Shown here piece after piece: positions 55,030-64,000 of a stretch of 64,000 bases of DNA. This DNA comes from Galdieria yellowstonensis (lineage: Eukaryota > Rhodophyta > Bangiophyceae > Galdieriales > Galdieriaceae): contig JANCYU010000044.1 of NCBI GenBank assembly GCA_026122205.1, positions 62,001-126,000 of the forward strand, given 5' to 3'. The notes below the pieces were generated by a model that was not told the DNA's origin, searched no databases, and worked only from the letters and a program-made list of their open reading frames with translations. How positions within the stretch are numbered: the first letter of the stretch is position 1; every line of letters starts with the position of its first letter. The translations under genes were made by a program, and so were the position numbers.

Positions 55030-56532
55030 ATGAAGACACTTTCTTTTCCTTCATTAAATAGTCCTACTGATGGCGTCTCATTCAAAGACCTATCCCAACA
55101 AGACCATCCACAGGAAGACCAAGGGTTATGCAACCTCGATAACAACAACAACAGCAGCAGCAGCAAATTACATTGGAATGATCAAACCATAGACAATTCT
55201 TCTTGTTCTTCTGTATCCAAAAATGAAAACAGACCCACAGAAGGAGGGATGGCATGGCATTCGGAGAATGATGTGTTGAATAGTCGTACAGGAGGAGAGT
55301 CTTGTACAGTGGAAAGTATGCATTCCGTGGATGAAGACACGCAAAAGAACACGAGAAACAGACGTCGCAAACCTTATGTCATGAAGAAAGCACGAGAAGT
55401 ATGGACTCCAGAAGAACATGAGCGATTTGTACAAGCTGTTCATTTGTATCATCGAGATTGGAAACAAATTGAGAAGTACGTAGGAACGAAAAACGTATTA
55501 CAAATTCGATCCCATGCTCAGAAATATTTTTACAAAGTGGAAAAATATCAGACAGGAGAATATGTACCTCCACCGCGACCCAAGCGAAAGTATTCTCATG
55601 CAAGACAAGGAGAAGAAGAAGAAAACACTAGCAGCGCACAAGGTGGTTTCATGTCGAAAGCAACTTGTACCGACGCTACAGAGTCTTTTCATAGGAGAAA
55701 TCGCCATGTGCTTCCTCAAGCTCCAGGACCTCCGATGGACAAGTGGTTGTCTCCTTTGGGATGTACAAGTTCACAAAATAGCAACTATTCTACTGGTGAT
55801 AAGAATACACGTACAAACAATTCCACAGAAAATCCACTGACTTTTTCTCCTCTTTGTTGCAACTCGATTCCAACCTATCACAATGCAGTGTTTCCATATT
55901 GCAGTGCATTTCCACCACAAGGAGATATGTGCTATCCTTGGATTCCCTATACAAGAAAAGAAGAAGAAGAGAGCAATTCTCCGAGTATTCTATATCCTAC
56001 AGCAGCTGTTTGGATGCAGACGACAAGTGGTTGGTGTCTTGTTCCAGTTCAGCCTTTTGTGAATAATAACAATAACCACAATGGATGGACAACATTTCCA
56101 TATTCTCCTAATGGTTGGAGAGTTGCTAATCCACTATCCTTTCCAGTAGGAACAACATCGTTGGAGACGCAGCAGAATAATATTCCAGTCGACAGTTCTC
56201 CTCCTTCTTGTTCCACCAGACATTCCAGTCTCGAAGAGGAAATATCCAAACATCATCACAAGAAAGATACAAAGCCATGCAACAACGAGGATGTAAATAT
56301 TTCACCTGAAAGCAGTCCGAGCAAAGAAAAGGAACCTTGTTCAGATGTGGAAGTCAATCTTTCTTCTTCTCGTTCCCAAAATACCTCCGATCCTCATTCC
56401 AATAGTACTTGTTCTGACCAATGTGACAAGGATCTCCAGACACCTCCCAGTACTCGTCTTCCTCAAATGTCACATTTGATATCGGTTGCTCTTCAAGATT
56501 GGATGGAATGGAATCAAGACGAGGTATCCTAG
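55030..56532 (+). CDS. CCA1/LHY/RVE-type single-repeat MYB factor (SHAQKYF)
   Basis: DNA-binding protein with one MYB repeat of the SHAQKYF class, which in plants includes the morning clock factors CCA1, LHY and REVEILLE. Single exon, 500 residues. The repeat lies around residues 115-175: REVWTPEEHERFVQAVHLYH, DWKQIEKYVGTKNVLQIRSH and AQKYFYKVEKY. The block right after it, PPPRPKRKYSHARQ, matches the proline-rich PPRPKRK segment of plant RVE proteins. Flanking regions are Asn/Ser/Gln-rich and Cys/Tyr-containing. Binding to an evening-element-like AATATCT is known for plant relatives; whether it runs a clock here is inference. Long spacer upstream, unlike housekeeping genes. Confidence 0.92.
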   Translation: MKTLSFPSLNSPTDGVSFKDLSQQDHPQEDQGLCNLDNNNNSSSSKLHWNDQTIDNSSCSSVSKNENRPTEGGMAWHSENDVLNSRTGGESCTVESMHSVDEDTQKNTRNRRRKPYVMKKAREVWTPEEHERFVQAVHLYHRDWKQIEKYVGTKNVLQIRSHAQKYFYKVEKYQTGEYVPPPRPKRKYSHARQGEEEENTSSAQGGFMSKATCTDATESFHRRNRHVLPQAPGPPMDKWLSPLGCTSSQNSNYSTGDKNTRTNNSTENPLTFSPLCCNSIPTYHNAVFPYCSAFPPQGDMCYPWIPYTRKEEEESNSPSILYPTAAVWMQTTSGWCLVPVQPFVNNNNNHNGWTTFPYSPNGWRVANPLSFPVGTTSLETQQNNIPVDSSPPSCSTRHSSLEEEISKHHHKKDTKPCNNEDVNISPESSPSKEKEPCSDVEVNLSSSRSQNTSDPHSNSTCSDQCDKDLQTPPSTRLPQMSHLISVALQDWMEWNQDEVS

Positions 56533-56630
56533 GAGAATTGCTCTGTATGTATTCTATATATATATTCTATATATTTATATATGATATACAACACATAGGA
56601 TGATAGACGGAGAAAGCAACCTGGTGTGTT

Positions 56631-59037
56631 TTATTTCTCTATTCCCCAACAACGTAATAAAAAGGCATATTCTAGTGCATCTTCCAACCACTTATCATAT
56701 CGACCACTTTTAGAAAAGTGTCCACCATCCAAGTTCACTTTTAACAGTACAGGATTGTCATCTTTCTTATAATCCCGAAGTTTCAATACCCATTTGGCAG
56801 GTTCCCAATAACCTACGCGAGGATCATGCAAACCAGCAGTTGCCAATATCGGAGGATATTTCTTCCGTTGAATATTATCCCAAGGTGAATAGGATAAAAT
56901 ATATTCATAATATTCCTTTTGTCGTGGATCTCCCCATTCTTCTCGTTCTTTAATCGTCAAAGGAATCGTATCATCCAACATGGTCGTCAATACATCGACA
57001 AAAGGCACTTCTGCAATGGCTGCAGCAAATAAACCCTCCGGTGCCATATTCAAAGTTGCACCGATCAATAATCCACCAGCACTCCTTCCCATAATAGCAA
57101 CTCGACCAAAACTCGAGTATTTCTCTTGCAACAAATAATCACAAACATCCAAAAAGTCGGTAAATGTATTCTTCTTATTCAAATATTTTCCTTGTTCATA
57201 CCAATCTCTGCCCAATTCTCCTCCACCTCGTACATGTGCCACTGCAAATACAACACCTCGATCCAACAGACTACATAAACCTATGTTCCAATGATTGGAT
57301 ATGTCGTTTTTATTATTCCGTAACTTACCAGGATCGAATCTAGGGTCATTGCTTATTTCATAAGCACCATATCCTTCCAATAATAGAGGCGATGTTCCAT
57401 CTTGACGAAATAAATCCTTTTTATAAACCACCGAAACAGGTATCTTTGTGACTCCATCTCGTGCCGTTGCCCATAGACGTTTGGTCACATAATCCTCCAA
57501 ACGAGTATGCAATATTTCTTGTCTCCACTTTAAAACCATTTTACAAGTATTCAAATCGATATCATAAACCGAGTCAGGACATGCCAACGAACTATAAAGA
57601 ATACGAGCCACAGGAGATGCATATTCTCCCGATAATTGAGAAAGACTATAAGCTTCTTCTGGAAACTTGAGGATATGAGGTGATGACAAAGGCTCTTGTA
57701 GTTGTTTCTCCAAAGTATAAATTGCCAACTCTTGTAAACCTGTTCTGCGTTGTAAAACTACCAAATGATTCCTAAAAGTACGAAAGTCTTCCAATACGAT
57801 GGACTGTTGAGTTGGTATGATTTCTGTCCATTGAGTTGGATTGGATAACGGAGCTACAACAATCTTTCTATTCGGAGCATTTTCATTGGTCAAGTAATAA
57901 AAGGAATTGTCTCTATCACAAACATCGTAATCCACTCCCTTTTTACACAAACACATAGATAGTCACTTACTATTCAACAAGAATATTCAAAACTTACTTG
58001 TTTACGTGGAATCAATACTTTAAACGAGGAATTGGGAGAATTGGCATCCAATGCAGATACTTCACTTGTTTCTGCACTACGACAATGCAAATAAATAAAG
58101 CGCTCTGTAGGTGACTTGTGCAAAGACAAGTAATACGCATCATCACGTTCTCTATACAATGTGGCATCTTCCATAGAAGACTGTCCCAATCTATGTCTCC
58201 ATAGACGATCTGGTCGGTCTAGACTATCTTTGGTAAGATAAAATAAGGTCTCATTGTCATTGGCCCAAGCCAAGTCTCCTGAACAGTCTCGAATAATATC
58301 GTCCAACAAAGTTCCTATACACACACACACATATCGACGATTAGGAAATGTCATTCCTAGATACATCCTATATAGATATATATATAGTCACTATACTTAC
58401 CAGTTTTCAAGTCTTTGAATCGTACCACATATCTTTCAGCTCCACTCGTATCATCGGCATAAGCCAACAAGGAATGATCTGGACTCACTTCAAAAGCTCC
58501 AATTCTATAGTTTTCATAACCAGCTCCCAATTGATTGGCATCCAACAATATTTCTTCTGGTAGAGACTCGTCCATGGTATCGTCCACCGTAGCCGAGGAG
58601 GTTTTATCCTGTGCTATTATTCTGCGACGACAATAAATAGGAAACTGCTTTCCACTCTCCATCCGTTGATAATAATAATAAGGACCTTTTCTATAGGGAA
58701 ACTTGGCATAGTCATCTTGTCGGATTCTTTGTTTCATTTCTTCAAACAGTGCTTGTTGTAATCCTTTGGTATCTTCCAGGGTCGATTCCAAATATTCGTT
58801 TTCCTTTTCCAAGTGGTCGATAATCTCTCTATCACTCCTGGAATTATCTCTTAGCCAATAAAAGTCATCCACTCGAACTTGTCCATGCGCATCCATAGCA
58901 AAAGGTCTTCTGGTAGGCACGGGTGGTGCTATCTTGGAAGAAAGCTGATGAGCAAATACAGGTTTATTATATAGCCAATCGGTTGCTACATAAACAGCTG
59001 CAAAAGATACTCCCAGTTTCCATAATTTACTAGTCAT
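56631..59037 (-). CDS. Oligopeptidase B (prolyl oligopeptidase family)
   Basis: Serine peptidase cleaving short peptides after Arg/Lys. Exons are 59037-58401, 58314-57998 and 57938-56631 (753 residues). Catalytic residues are visible: Ser in MGRSAGGLLIGA, Asp in GLHDPRVGYWEPAKW, His in GGHFSKSGR. The beta propeller precedes the alpha/beta hydrolase domain (PPVPTRRPFAMDAHGQ, DDFYWLRD). The N-terminal ~30 residues contain a hydrophobic stretch (LGVSFAAVYVATDWLY), so a signal anchor or organelle sequence is possible. All introns are GT-AG. The gene is 80 bp from the divergent DUF3228 gene. Prolyl oligopeptidase proper is less likely because the last domain matches the oligopeptidase B pattern. 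Confidence 0.93.
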
Positions 59038-59117
59038 TGGTAAGTACTAGGAATAGTAGTCGTCGTGGATATTCACTAGTCGAACAATTGCCGACGACAC
59101 ACACACAAAGAAGAAGA

Positions 59118-60064
59118 ATGATAAGAAGAACAATTGCGTTGGAGCCGTTTGCTTATCGACACTTTGATCAACCAGACTTTGGTGGTAAGAATAATAATAA
59201 TAATCATAGATACTTGTACATGTGTATCTATTTATATATATAGGAACCAAGATTTCCATTTCCAAGCAAGAATTTGTATCTAAAATCAATGAATACTATG
59301 AAACCAGTTGGAAAGCTGCCGAGGCAAGTAGTCACAACTTTGTATCCAAGGAAACCAAGGAATAATCCATCCAAGTTGGCAGACAACAAAACGAGTCCTT
59401 TGGTCGATGGATATGCTTGGTTTTGTAAGCACTTTTTCGTTCCCAACTTTGTAGGTGCAAGTGTTGGTGAGCAATAGAAACCATCTTGGGTTCTCTCTAT
59501 TGATTCCAGCAATGGTCATTATCTTAGGTGTCATTCCAATTACAGATTCCAATGAGCACTTGTTAAGAACTGCTTATGAAGCAAGAACTCCCCAAGTATT
59601 TTGTTGTTGTTCTATATCTATTGCGTGGAATGATTCTTGTTTCTAGGAACTTCCCGTATTGACTCGATTCTTTCCTCGTGTTCAAGTATCTACTTGGATA
59701 GCCAAGTAAGTATAGCATGTCATATTTATTTATATTCAAATGGATGCATTTTCAAGGTATTTGGATATTATTCTCTATCATCGACAACAAATAGTCAAGG
59801 AAAGGACACAACGTAGCGAACATTTACCCGAGCAAGCAAGTCATCTTTTTATCCAATATTGTATATTTATGATATTCTTATTAGGAAGCGGAATGGTATA
59901 TTGTCAATATCAAAGCACAAGATGAAAACTACGAACTTCCAATGCAACCTATCACGATCATGAGAAATGCTTTGATATCGGAAGGCGGCAGTGGAATTGC
60001 CATCGATCGACAAAAATATATGCAATCCGTCAAATATTGGTCACAACATGCCATCGTTCGCTAG
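59118..60064 (+). CDS. DUF3228 family protein
   Basis: Conserved protein of unknown function found in bacteria and plants/algae (DUF3228). Seven exons: 59118-59184, 59244-59323, 59376-59466, 59528-59595, 59647-59705, 59757-59835 and 59885-60064 (207 residues). Family blocks: FDQPDFGGTKI, PLVDGYAWFCKHFFVPNF, SNEHLLRTAYEAR, IKAQDENYELPMQPIT, RNALISEGGSGI and YWSQHAIV. Two of the six introns, 59324-59375 and 59836-59884, need a GC donor (GAG/GCAAGT and CAA/GCAAGT); alternatives break the frame or the family motif. The TAG stop overlaps the TAG of the convergent nucleotidyltransferase in a CTAG. It is the most intron-dense small gene here. Confidence 0.87.
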
Positions 60065-61593
60065 TTGTTCTTCTTGTGAGCTTCCATCGATAAAAAGTGT
60101 CGATTCCAAGGAAGAATAGTAGCCAAAGGAGAAGAAGAATACATATCTTGAACACCAGCACTATTATTATTACTACTACTCAAGAAAGAATACGCTTGTC
60201 GACACATTTCTCCCAATTGTGCATAAATATCTTTGAAATACTTTTCATTTTTGGAAAAACTAAACAATTGGCGATCGACGGGATAAGCACAAGCAATATG
60301 GGATATGACTTGACCTAGTAAATGTAGCAATTGTAGGAAAATATATCCTCGACCAGTTTCTTCTTCTTCTTCCTCTTCTTCTTCTTCTTGTTGTTTGTCT
60401 TCCTGAGAATCGTTGTTCTTCTTCCTTTTCTTAGGAAATAAACTACCACAAACTCTCTTATAATGTAACAACAACCAAAACACATAAATATCTGAAAAAT
60501 GACAAACATTTAGTCTCCAATAAACCCAATATTTCATAAACAATAAAATACATCGCAAGTCTGGGTCATTCCATACTGCAACAGACCAAACAGCAGACTC
60601 TCTACTCAAATACTGCAAATGGCTCGTCAATATCCATATTTGAATAGAAACTCCCAATCGTTGTTCGATAATCCACAATACCGGAATATCTCCACCTTGT
60701 GCTGTTCTCGATAGTTGACAAAACTGCCAATGATTTGTATTTTGCTCCAATGACAATCGCAATTGTTCTTCCATAGCACTATTCCAATAAGGAACATTCC
60801 AAGATAACAATATGGAATCGAAATACAGATTATAAGAAATAGCAATATCATCCAATACAACGACACTATTCGAGGTTATCGCCATTTTCTCCAATTTGTC
60901 TCGAATAAATAATACAACTTGTCTTCGTCGACTCTCTTCCGTCGGATGAAAACTGAAATAACGCTCAAATAATTTCAACTCTTCCGATAAACAATGACAA
61001 ATGCTCTTTTTAGAGGAAAGCTTTTTCTTTAAAACGGGAGACAGCCAAGGAGGTTCTAAGAACTCGGTAAATGTTTCATAGGAAGAAACCACGCTATGCT
61101 CCTGGGGTTGTAAATAAAAGTTTGGAGGTAAGTCCAAATCTTTGGTTGTCGATGGTTGGCGGTAATATTGAGAACCACAAAAGAAACAGTAACAATTGTC
61201 TTGCAAGGAAATATACACGGAACCAGATGAATGGTTGTTGTTGTTGTTGAGGATTGCACTAGGACTGACAGTCTTCCCAGACTCGTGTTGATAGGGAACA
61301 TCCACCACAGTACTTTGCTCTACTGTTTCTATAGATTGAGTTGCTTGTTGTTGTTGTTGTCCCTTTTCACTTTGATATATCGTAGTTTTCTTTCGGTGTT
61401 TGACATCGTTGACGTGTTTATCCAAAAAGCTTTTCGTTGGTTCCACTTCCACCTTACAAAAAGGACAATAGAAATAGGAAGGACTCCTATTACTTTCTAC
61501 CAAATGAATACTTTTTGCATAATTTCTTATTTCTTCCGGTATAAAACTGTTGCTTTGTCTCCAATCATTTCGCTTCTTTAAAGGCATCGCCAT
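60061..61593 (-). CDS. TRF4-like nucleotidyltransferase with degenerate active site
   Basis: Single exon, 510 residues. The N-terminal part has two zinc-finger-like motifs (YFYCPFCKVEVE with DKHVNDVKHRKK, and CYCFFCGSQYY). The region LSEELKLFERYF, then RDKLEKMAITSNSVVVLDDI and ISYNLYFDSILLSWN, aligns with non-canonical poly(A) polymerases (TRF4/PAPD5). However, the nucleotide-binding Gly-Ser is replaced by Asp-Asp (LDDIAIS), and the Asp pair in the usual SDIDLV block is replaced (FDSILLS). The later palm-thumb segment (IPVLWIIEQRLGVSIQIW, DPDLRCILLFMKYW) aligns too. So the fold may remain without catalysis, possibly as an RNA-binding scaffold. A long run of Glu and a coding tail follow. Stop codon interlocks with DUF3228; ATG is 25 bp from the RCC1 gene. 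Confidence 0.6.
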   Translation of the reverse strand: MAMPLKKRNDWRQSNSFIPEEIRNYAKSIHLVESNRSPSYFYCPFCKVEVEPTKSFLDKHVNDVKHRKKTTIYQSEKGQQQQQATQSIETVEQSTVVDVPYQHESGKTVSPSAILNNNNNHSSGSVYISLQDNCYCFFCGSQYYRQPSTTKDLDLPPNFYLQPQEHSVVSSYETFTEFLEPPWLSPVLKKKLSSKKSICHCLSEELKLFERYFSFHPTEESRRRQVVLFIRDKLEKMAITSNSVVVLDDIAISYNLYFDSILLSWNVPYWNSAMEEQLRLSLEQNTNHWQFCQLSRTAQGGDIPVLWIIEQRLGVSIQIWILTSHLQYLSRESAVWSVAVWNDPDLRCILLFMKYWVYWRLNVCHFSDIYVFWLLLHYKRVCGSLFPKKRKKNNDSQEDKQQEEEEEEEEEETGRGYIFLQLLHLLGQVISHIACAYPVDRQLFSFSKNEKYFKDIYAQLGEMCRQAYSFLSSSNNNSAGVQDMYSSSPLATILPWNRHFLSMEAHKKNN

Positions 61594-61618
61594 GAACCAA
61601 CCATAAGCGACAGCCAAA
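61594..61618. promoter_or_regulatory. 25-bp divergent promoter of nucleotidyltransferase and RCC1 genes
   Basis: The two start codons are again exactly 25 bases apart. The segment is purine-rich on one strand with CCAA-like elements. If the nucleotidyltransferase actually starts two codons later (MPLKK at 61587), the gap becomes 31. Confidence 0.55.
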
Positions 61619-63233
61619 ATGCAAAGAGGAGTTGTCACGACTCGTCACCAAGTATTTCCAACTGTTGGTTGGAAAGGAATAAGAAGTATTGTATATGCTT
61701 GGGGTAACTCAGATGGCGGATGGACTGGTCACTTACCTAGTGAAGTTGCTGGAAAAGTACTTGGTGCCTATCTAACAGTAAATGGTGAAAACTGACTTGG
61801 AGTAGGAATATGAAGACCACGTATCTGGAGCTATTTCTGTATATCGACCAAAGATAGTTGCTTCTCTTGAAAGTAATTTGTCTTCTTGTCGAATGACACG
61901 TATTTATATGTAAATATGTGTGTGTGTGTGTGTACATATAGATAAAAGTATTCGACAAGTAGCTTGTGGACAAGGATTTACTTTATTTGTGACCAAACAA
62001 GGCCAAGTATATTCTTCAGGAGTTGGAAGATATGGTCAGGTAAGAATACTCTTTTTTCCTATTCTATGTATATCAATGTCAATATATATATGAATGTACA
62101 ATCCATCTAGTTGGGTCTAGGTGCACTGAAACAAGCAGAAGGTATCACGTTGATAGATTCCATTCCTGAAAGAGTGGTTACTTGTGCTGCGGGAGATAGA
62201 CACTCGTTGTTTGTTACAGGTAGGTATTTCCCCGATGATGATTTTCTATTCTCTTCCTATCTATATGTATTTATATGTATATATATTATGGCATTAGAAC
62301 AAGGTCACGTATATTCTTGTGGTTATGGCAAGCGTGGAGAGTTGGGTTTAGGAACAACTTGTCGACGTGTGGAAACTCCTCAAAGAATAGAGTCTTTGGC
62401 AAGAGAACAAGTGAGAATTGTTCAAGTAGCAGCTGGCCATGGATTTTCGGTAGCTTTATCGGATACTGGAAAGGTAGATATAGACACTTGAACTGTTTTT
62501 CTCCCATCTTCTCTTATTTCCTATGTATATATACATATAGCTATATAGTTTTGGTTCAGCCAATGAAGGACGTTTAGGACATGGCGAAGTTCCTGGAGGA
62601 GGATGGTTTCCATGGGAGTCTTTTCATTCCCATCGAAACAAGGAAACTGTTCCACGGCTGATAAGAAGCTTAGAAAAGGAACAAATAGAATATATTTCTT
62701 GTGGTTCGAGCCATGTTTTTGCTATCAACAAGGATGGAGTTGCCTTTGGTTGGGGTTGTGGTCGATATCATTGTTTTGGTATGCACCAAGAAGTCGACTT
62801 GGTTCAACCTCAAGCCTTGGAGCATCTTCCTGGGCCTTGGAAACAGTTGGTTTCTGGTGGAGCGCATACTTTAGGACTTACAAGAGGAGGTCAAGTGTGG
62901 ACATGGGGAGTAAATCATTTTGGTTGTTTAGGTGTTGGCGAACAAAACCAACAGGTTTTTCCAGGAGAACCTAGGATGGTAGAGAAATTGTTGAAGATTG
63001 CCAAAGAACCTATTCAGTGGATTGCAGCTGGATGGTTCTTTTCTATGGCAGTAGATAGTGAAGGACATTTGTATAGTTGGGGACGTGGACATGCCGGAGC
63101 ACTTGGAACAGGAGAAGAAGAAGACAAGTGGGAACCCGTGGCAATTGTTTCCAATGAAAGAGGCGAGCCTTTGGTAGTGGATCGAATTTATGCCGGCTTT
63201 AATTATGCCATTGCCGTACGAGACGAAAAATAA
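61619..63233 (+). CDS. RCC1-repeat protein
   Basis: Seven-bladed beta-propeller protein of the RCC1 class. Exons are 61619-61777, 61806-61872, 61942-62039, 62111-62219, 62304-62473 and 62541-63233 (431 residues). Repeat signatures GxxHxxALT-like and GQLGLG-like recur: SSGVGRYGQLGLGAL, YSCGYGKRGELGLG, YSFGSANEGRLGHG, GWGCGRYHCFGM, TWGVNHFGCLGVGE and SWGRGHAGALGTGE. The first intron is only 28 nt by this model, the shortest here, so that junction is the weak point. Ran exchange, a mitochondrial role or UVR8-like function are all possible; the Trp-rich GWRHT motif of UVR8 is not seen. The N-terminus is basic and may target organelles. Confidence 0.82.
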
Positions 63234-64000
63234 AAAGGAATATTTATGGACAAAGGAGTCACTAGAAGACCAAGGTATGGTTTTTTTATGACGTAAAACT
63301 GTACCTTTGCTACAAAAAGAGGGGTAAAGATTAACAAAAGACAGTTTTACCCAAGGCCCACAGTTGGGCTCCAAATCAATAAATATCACCAATATCGTTT
63401 CTGTGAGATACCATAGGAAAACTAGAGAATGTGACAAGGCAATGCTGCAAGTAGATCTCTCATTCGTGGTGAGATATCAGATGACATAGATAATTACCAT
63501 TTCTCCACATCCAACAACAATATTTTCATATATGCTCCCAATTATAAAAGGGCTCGCGTCACATATTTGAACAGCTTGTGAAAAAATATCAATACTCTTT
63601 CTACCCTGATTGAAAAATACATACAGACTAGGAGTGAGAGTGTCCTGTAGAAAACAACTAACATTTTATCGCTATGAGGGAAAGCAGAATTTGGAAAAAC
63701 CTATTCTGTTGATACTTGTTGCAGATGAACTTTCGCTTTTTTCGCTATCCTTTTGTTCTTTGTAATATCCCATGAAAGTATGAAATTATTATCGAAAACA
63801 AAGATTCCAAAGCTCTTTGGCTTGACGGTTTGATCGTCGAGCAACAGAAAGCTTGCATTAGTTGAAAGTAGCATAGTACATGATTGCAAGTTAAAGGTCT
63901 TTTTTGTAACCTATCGAGAAGGTCCCAGGTTCGAATCCCAGCTGCTCCCCTGCCTAATCTCTTTATTCTTCATAAGATTCCATCTTCTTTCTCTCCAACA
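63234..64000. other. Terminal non-coding stretch with inverted repeats and a tRNA-like T-arm
   Basis: No coding exon is convincing. Three features stand out: competing inverted repeats just past the RCC1 stop (63293-63370); an AT-rich middle with no clear signal; and a perfect Pol III B box (GGTTCGAATCC) near 63930, followed by CTGCTCCCC. The T-arm has no recognisable D-arm before it, and the window ends 50 bases later. A short minus-strand open frame (63701-63889) has no motif. Confidence 0.5.
63880..63952 (+). other. tRNA 3' half or lone T-arm/B box (unresolved)
   Basis: GGTTCGAATCC matches the T-arm/B-box consensus exactly, flanked by GGTCCCA and by CAGCTGCTCCCC, which would fit an acceptor 3' strand. 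No normal A box or D-arm is found within 100 bases upstream; the best acceptor partner, GAGCAAC near 63838, pairs at only six of seven positions. Options are an intron-containing or permuted tRNA gene (both known in Cyanidiales), whose other half lies beyond the window, or a tRNA remnant. Confidence 0.35.

Noticed and set aside
61619..63233. Calling the RCC1 protein UVR8.
   Set aside because: The propeller repeats are present, but the GWRHT repeats carrying the UV-sensing tryptophans are not, so only the general family is supported.
63838..63949. A conventional intron-containing tRNA starting at GAGCAAC.
   Set aside because: Acceptor pairing has a mismatch, the D-arm lacks the usual GG, and no clean anticodon arm is found.
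1..64000. CRISPR arrays, transposons, viral insertions or toxin genes.
   Set aside because: No direct-repeat array, terminal inverted repeats, transposase, integrase or reverse transcriptase motifs were seen on either strand.

Overview
The window reads as nuclear DNA of a unicellular red alga of the Cyanidiales; it looks most like Galdieria. This is inferred from gene content and architecture, because no database search was possible. It is AT-rich. Genes are split by very short GT-AG introns, mostly 44-93 nt, and genes are packed almost end to end. Nucleus-encoded plastid-type proteins (a sigma-70 factor, and enzymes with transit-peptide-like N-termini) point to a photosynthetic host. Alongside them are typical eukaryotic genes: RNA polymerase I/III subunits, TRAPP, polo kinase, Pumilio and COP1.

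Layout. 1-9.6 kb: 2-hydroxyacid (D-lactate-type) dehydrogenase, MsrA, LeuD, purple acid phosphatase, NDK, RPAC1, UFD1 and a bZIP factor. 10.6-16.8 kb: a sugar transporter, a small secreted Tyr/Pro-rich protein, then a tight same-strand run of UMP synthase, an ABM-domain protein, COQ4 and frataxin. 16.8-32.3 kb: a TBC Rab-GAP, a membrane RING-H2 protein, a coiled-coil membrane protein, Pumilio, polo-like kinase, TRAPPC9 and a PfkB kinase. 32.3-46.9 kb: TFIP11, RRP12, serine acetyltransferase, GET4, COP1, the plastid sigma factor and a BRF2-like factor. 47-64 kb: pyruvate kinase, TatD nuclease, FYV7-like protein, Pol III subunit RPC10/Rpc11, release factor 2, GAPN, a CCA1/RVE-type MYB, oligopeptidase B, a DUF3228 protein, a TRF4-like nucleotidyltransferase that appears to have lost its catalytic residues, and an RCC1-repeat protein. 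The last 0.7 kb is non-coding and carries a lone tRNA T-arm (B box).

I rebuilt exon structures by hand; every multi-exon model closes in frame. What stands out is the architecture. Of 12 convergent gene pairs, five overlap in coding sequence, and three of those share interlocked stop codons in a CTAA or CTAG tetranucleotide. Seven divergent pairs are only 25-80 bp apart, two of them exactly 25 bp. Four introns are GC-AG, all starting GCAAGT. Long spacers (about 0.7-1 kb) occur only beside the bZIP/transporter, Pumilio/polo kinase and MYB/GAPN pairs.

No mobile element, CRISPR array, rRNA or complete conventional tRNA was found.
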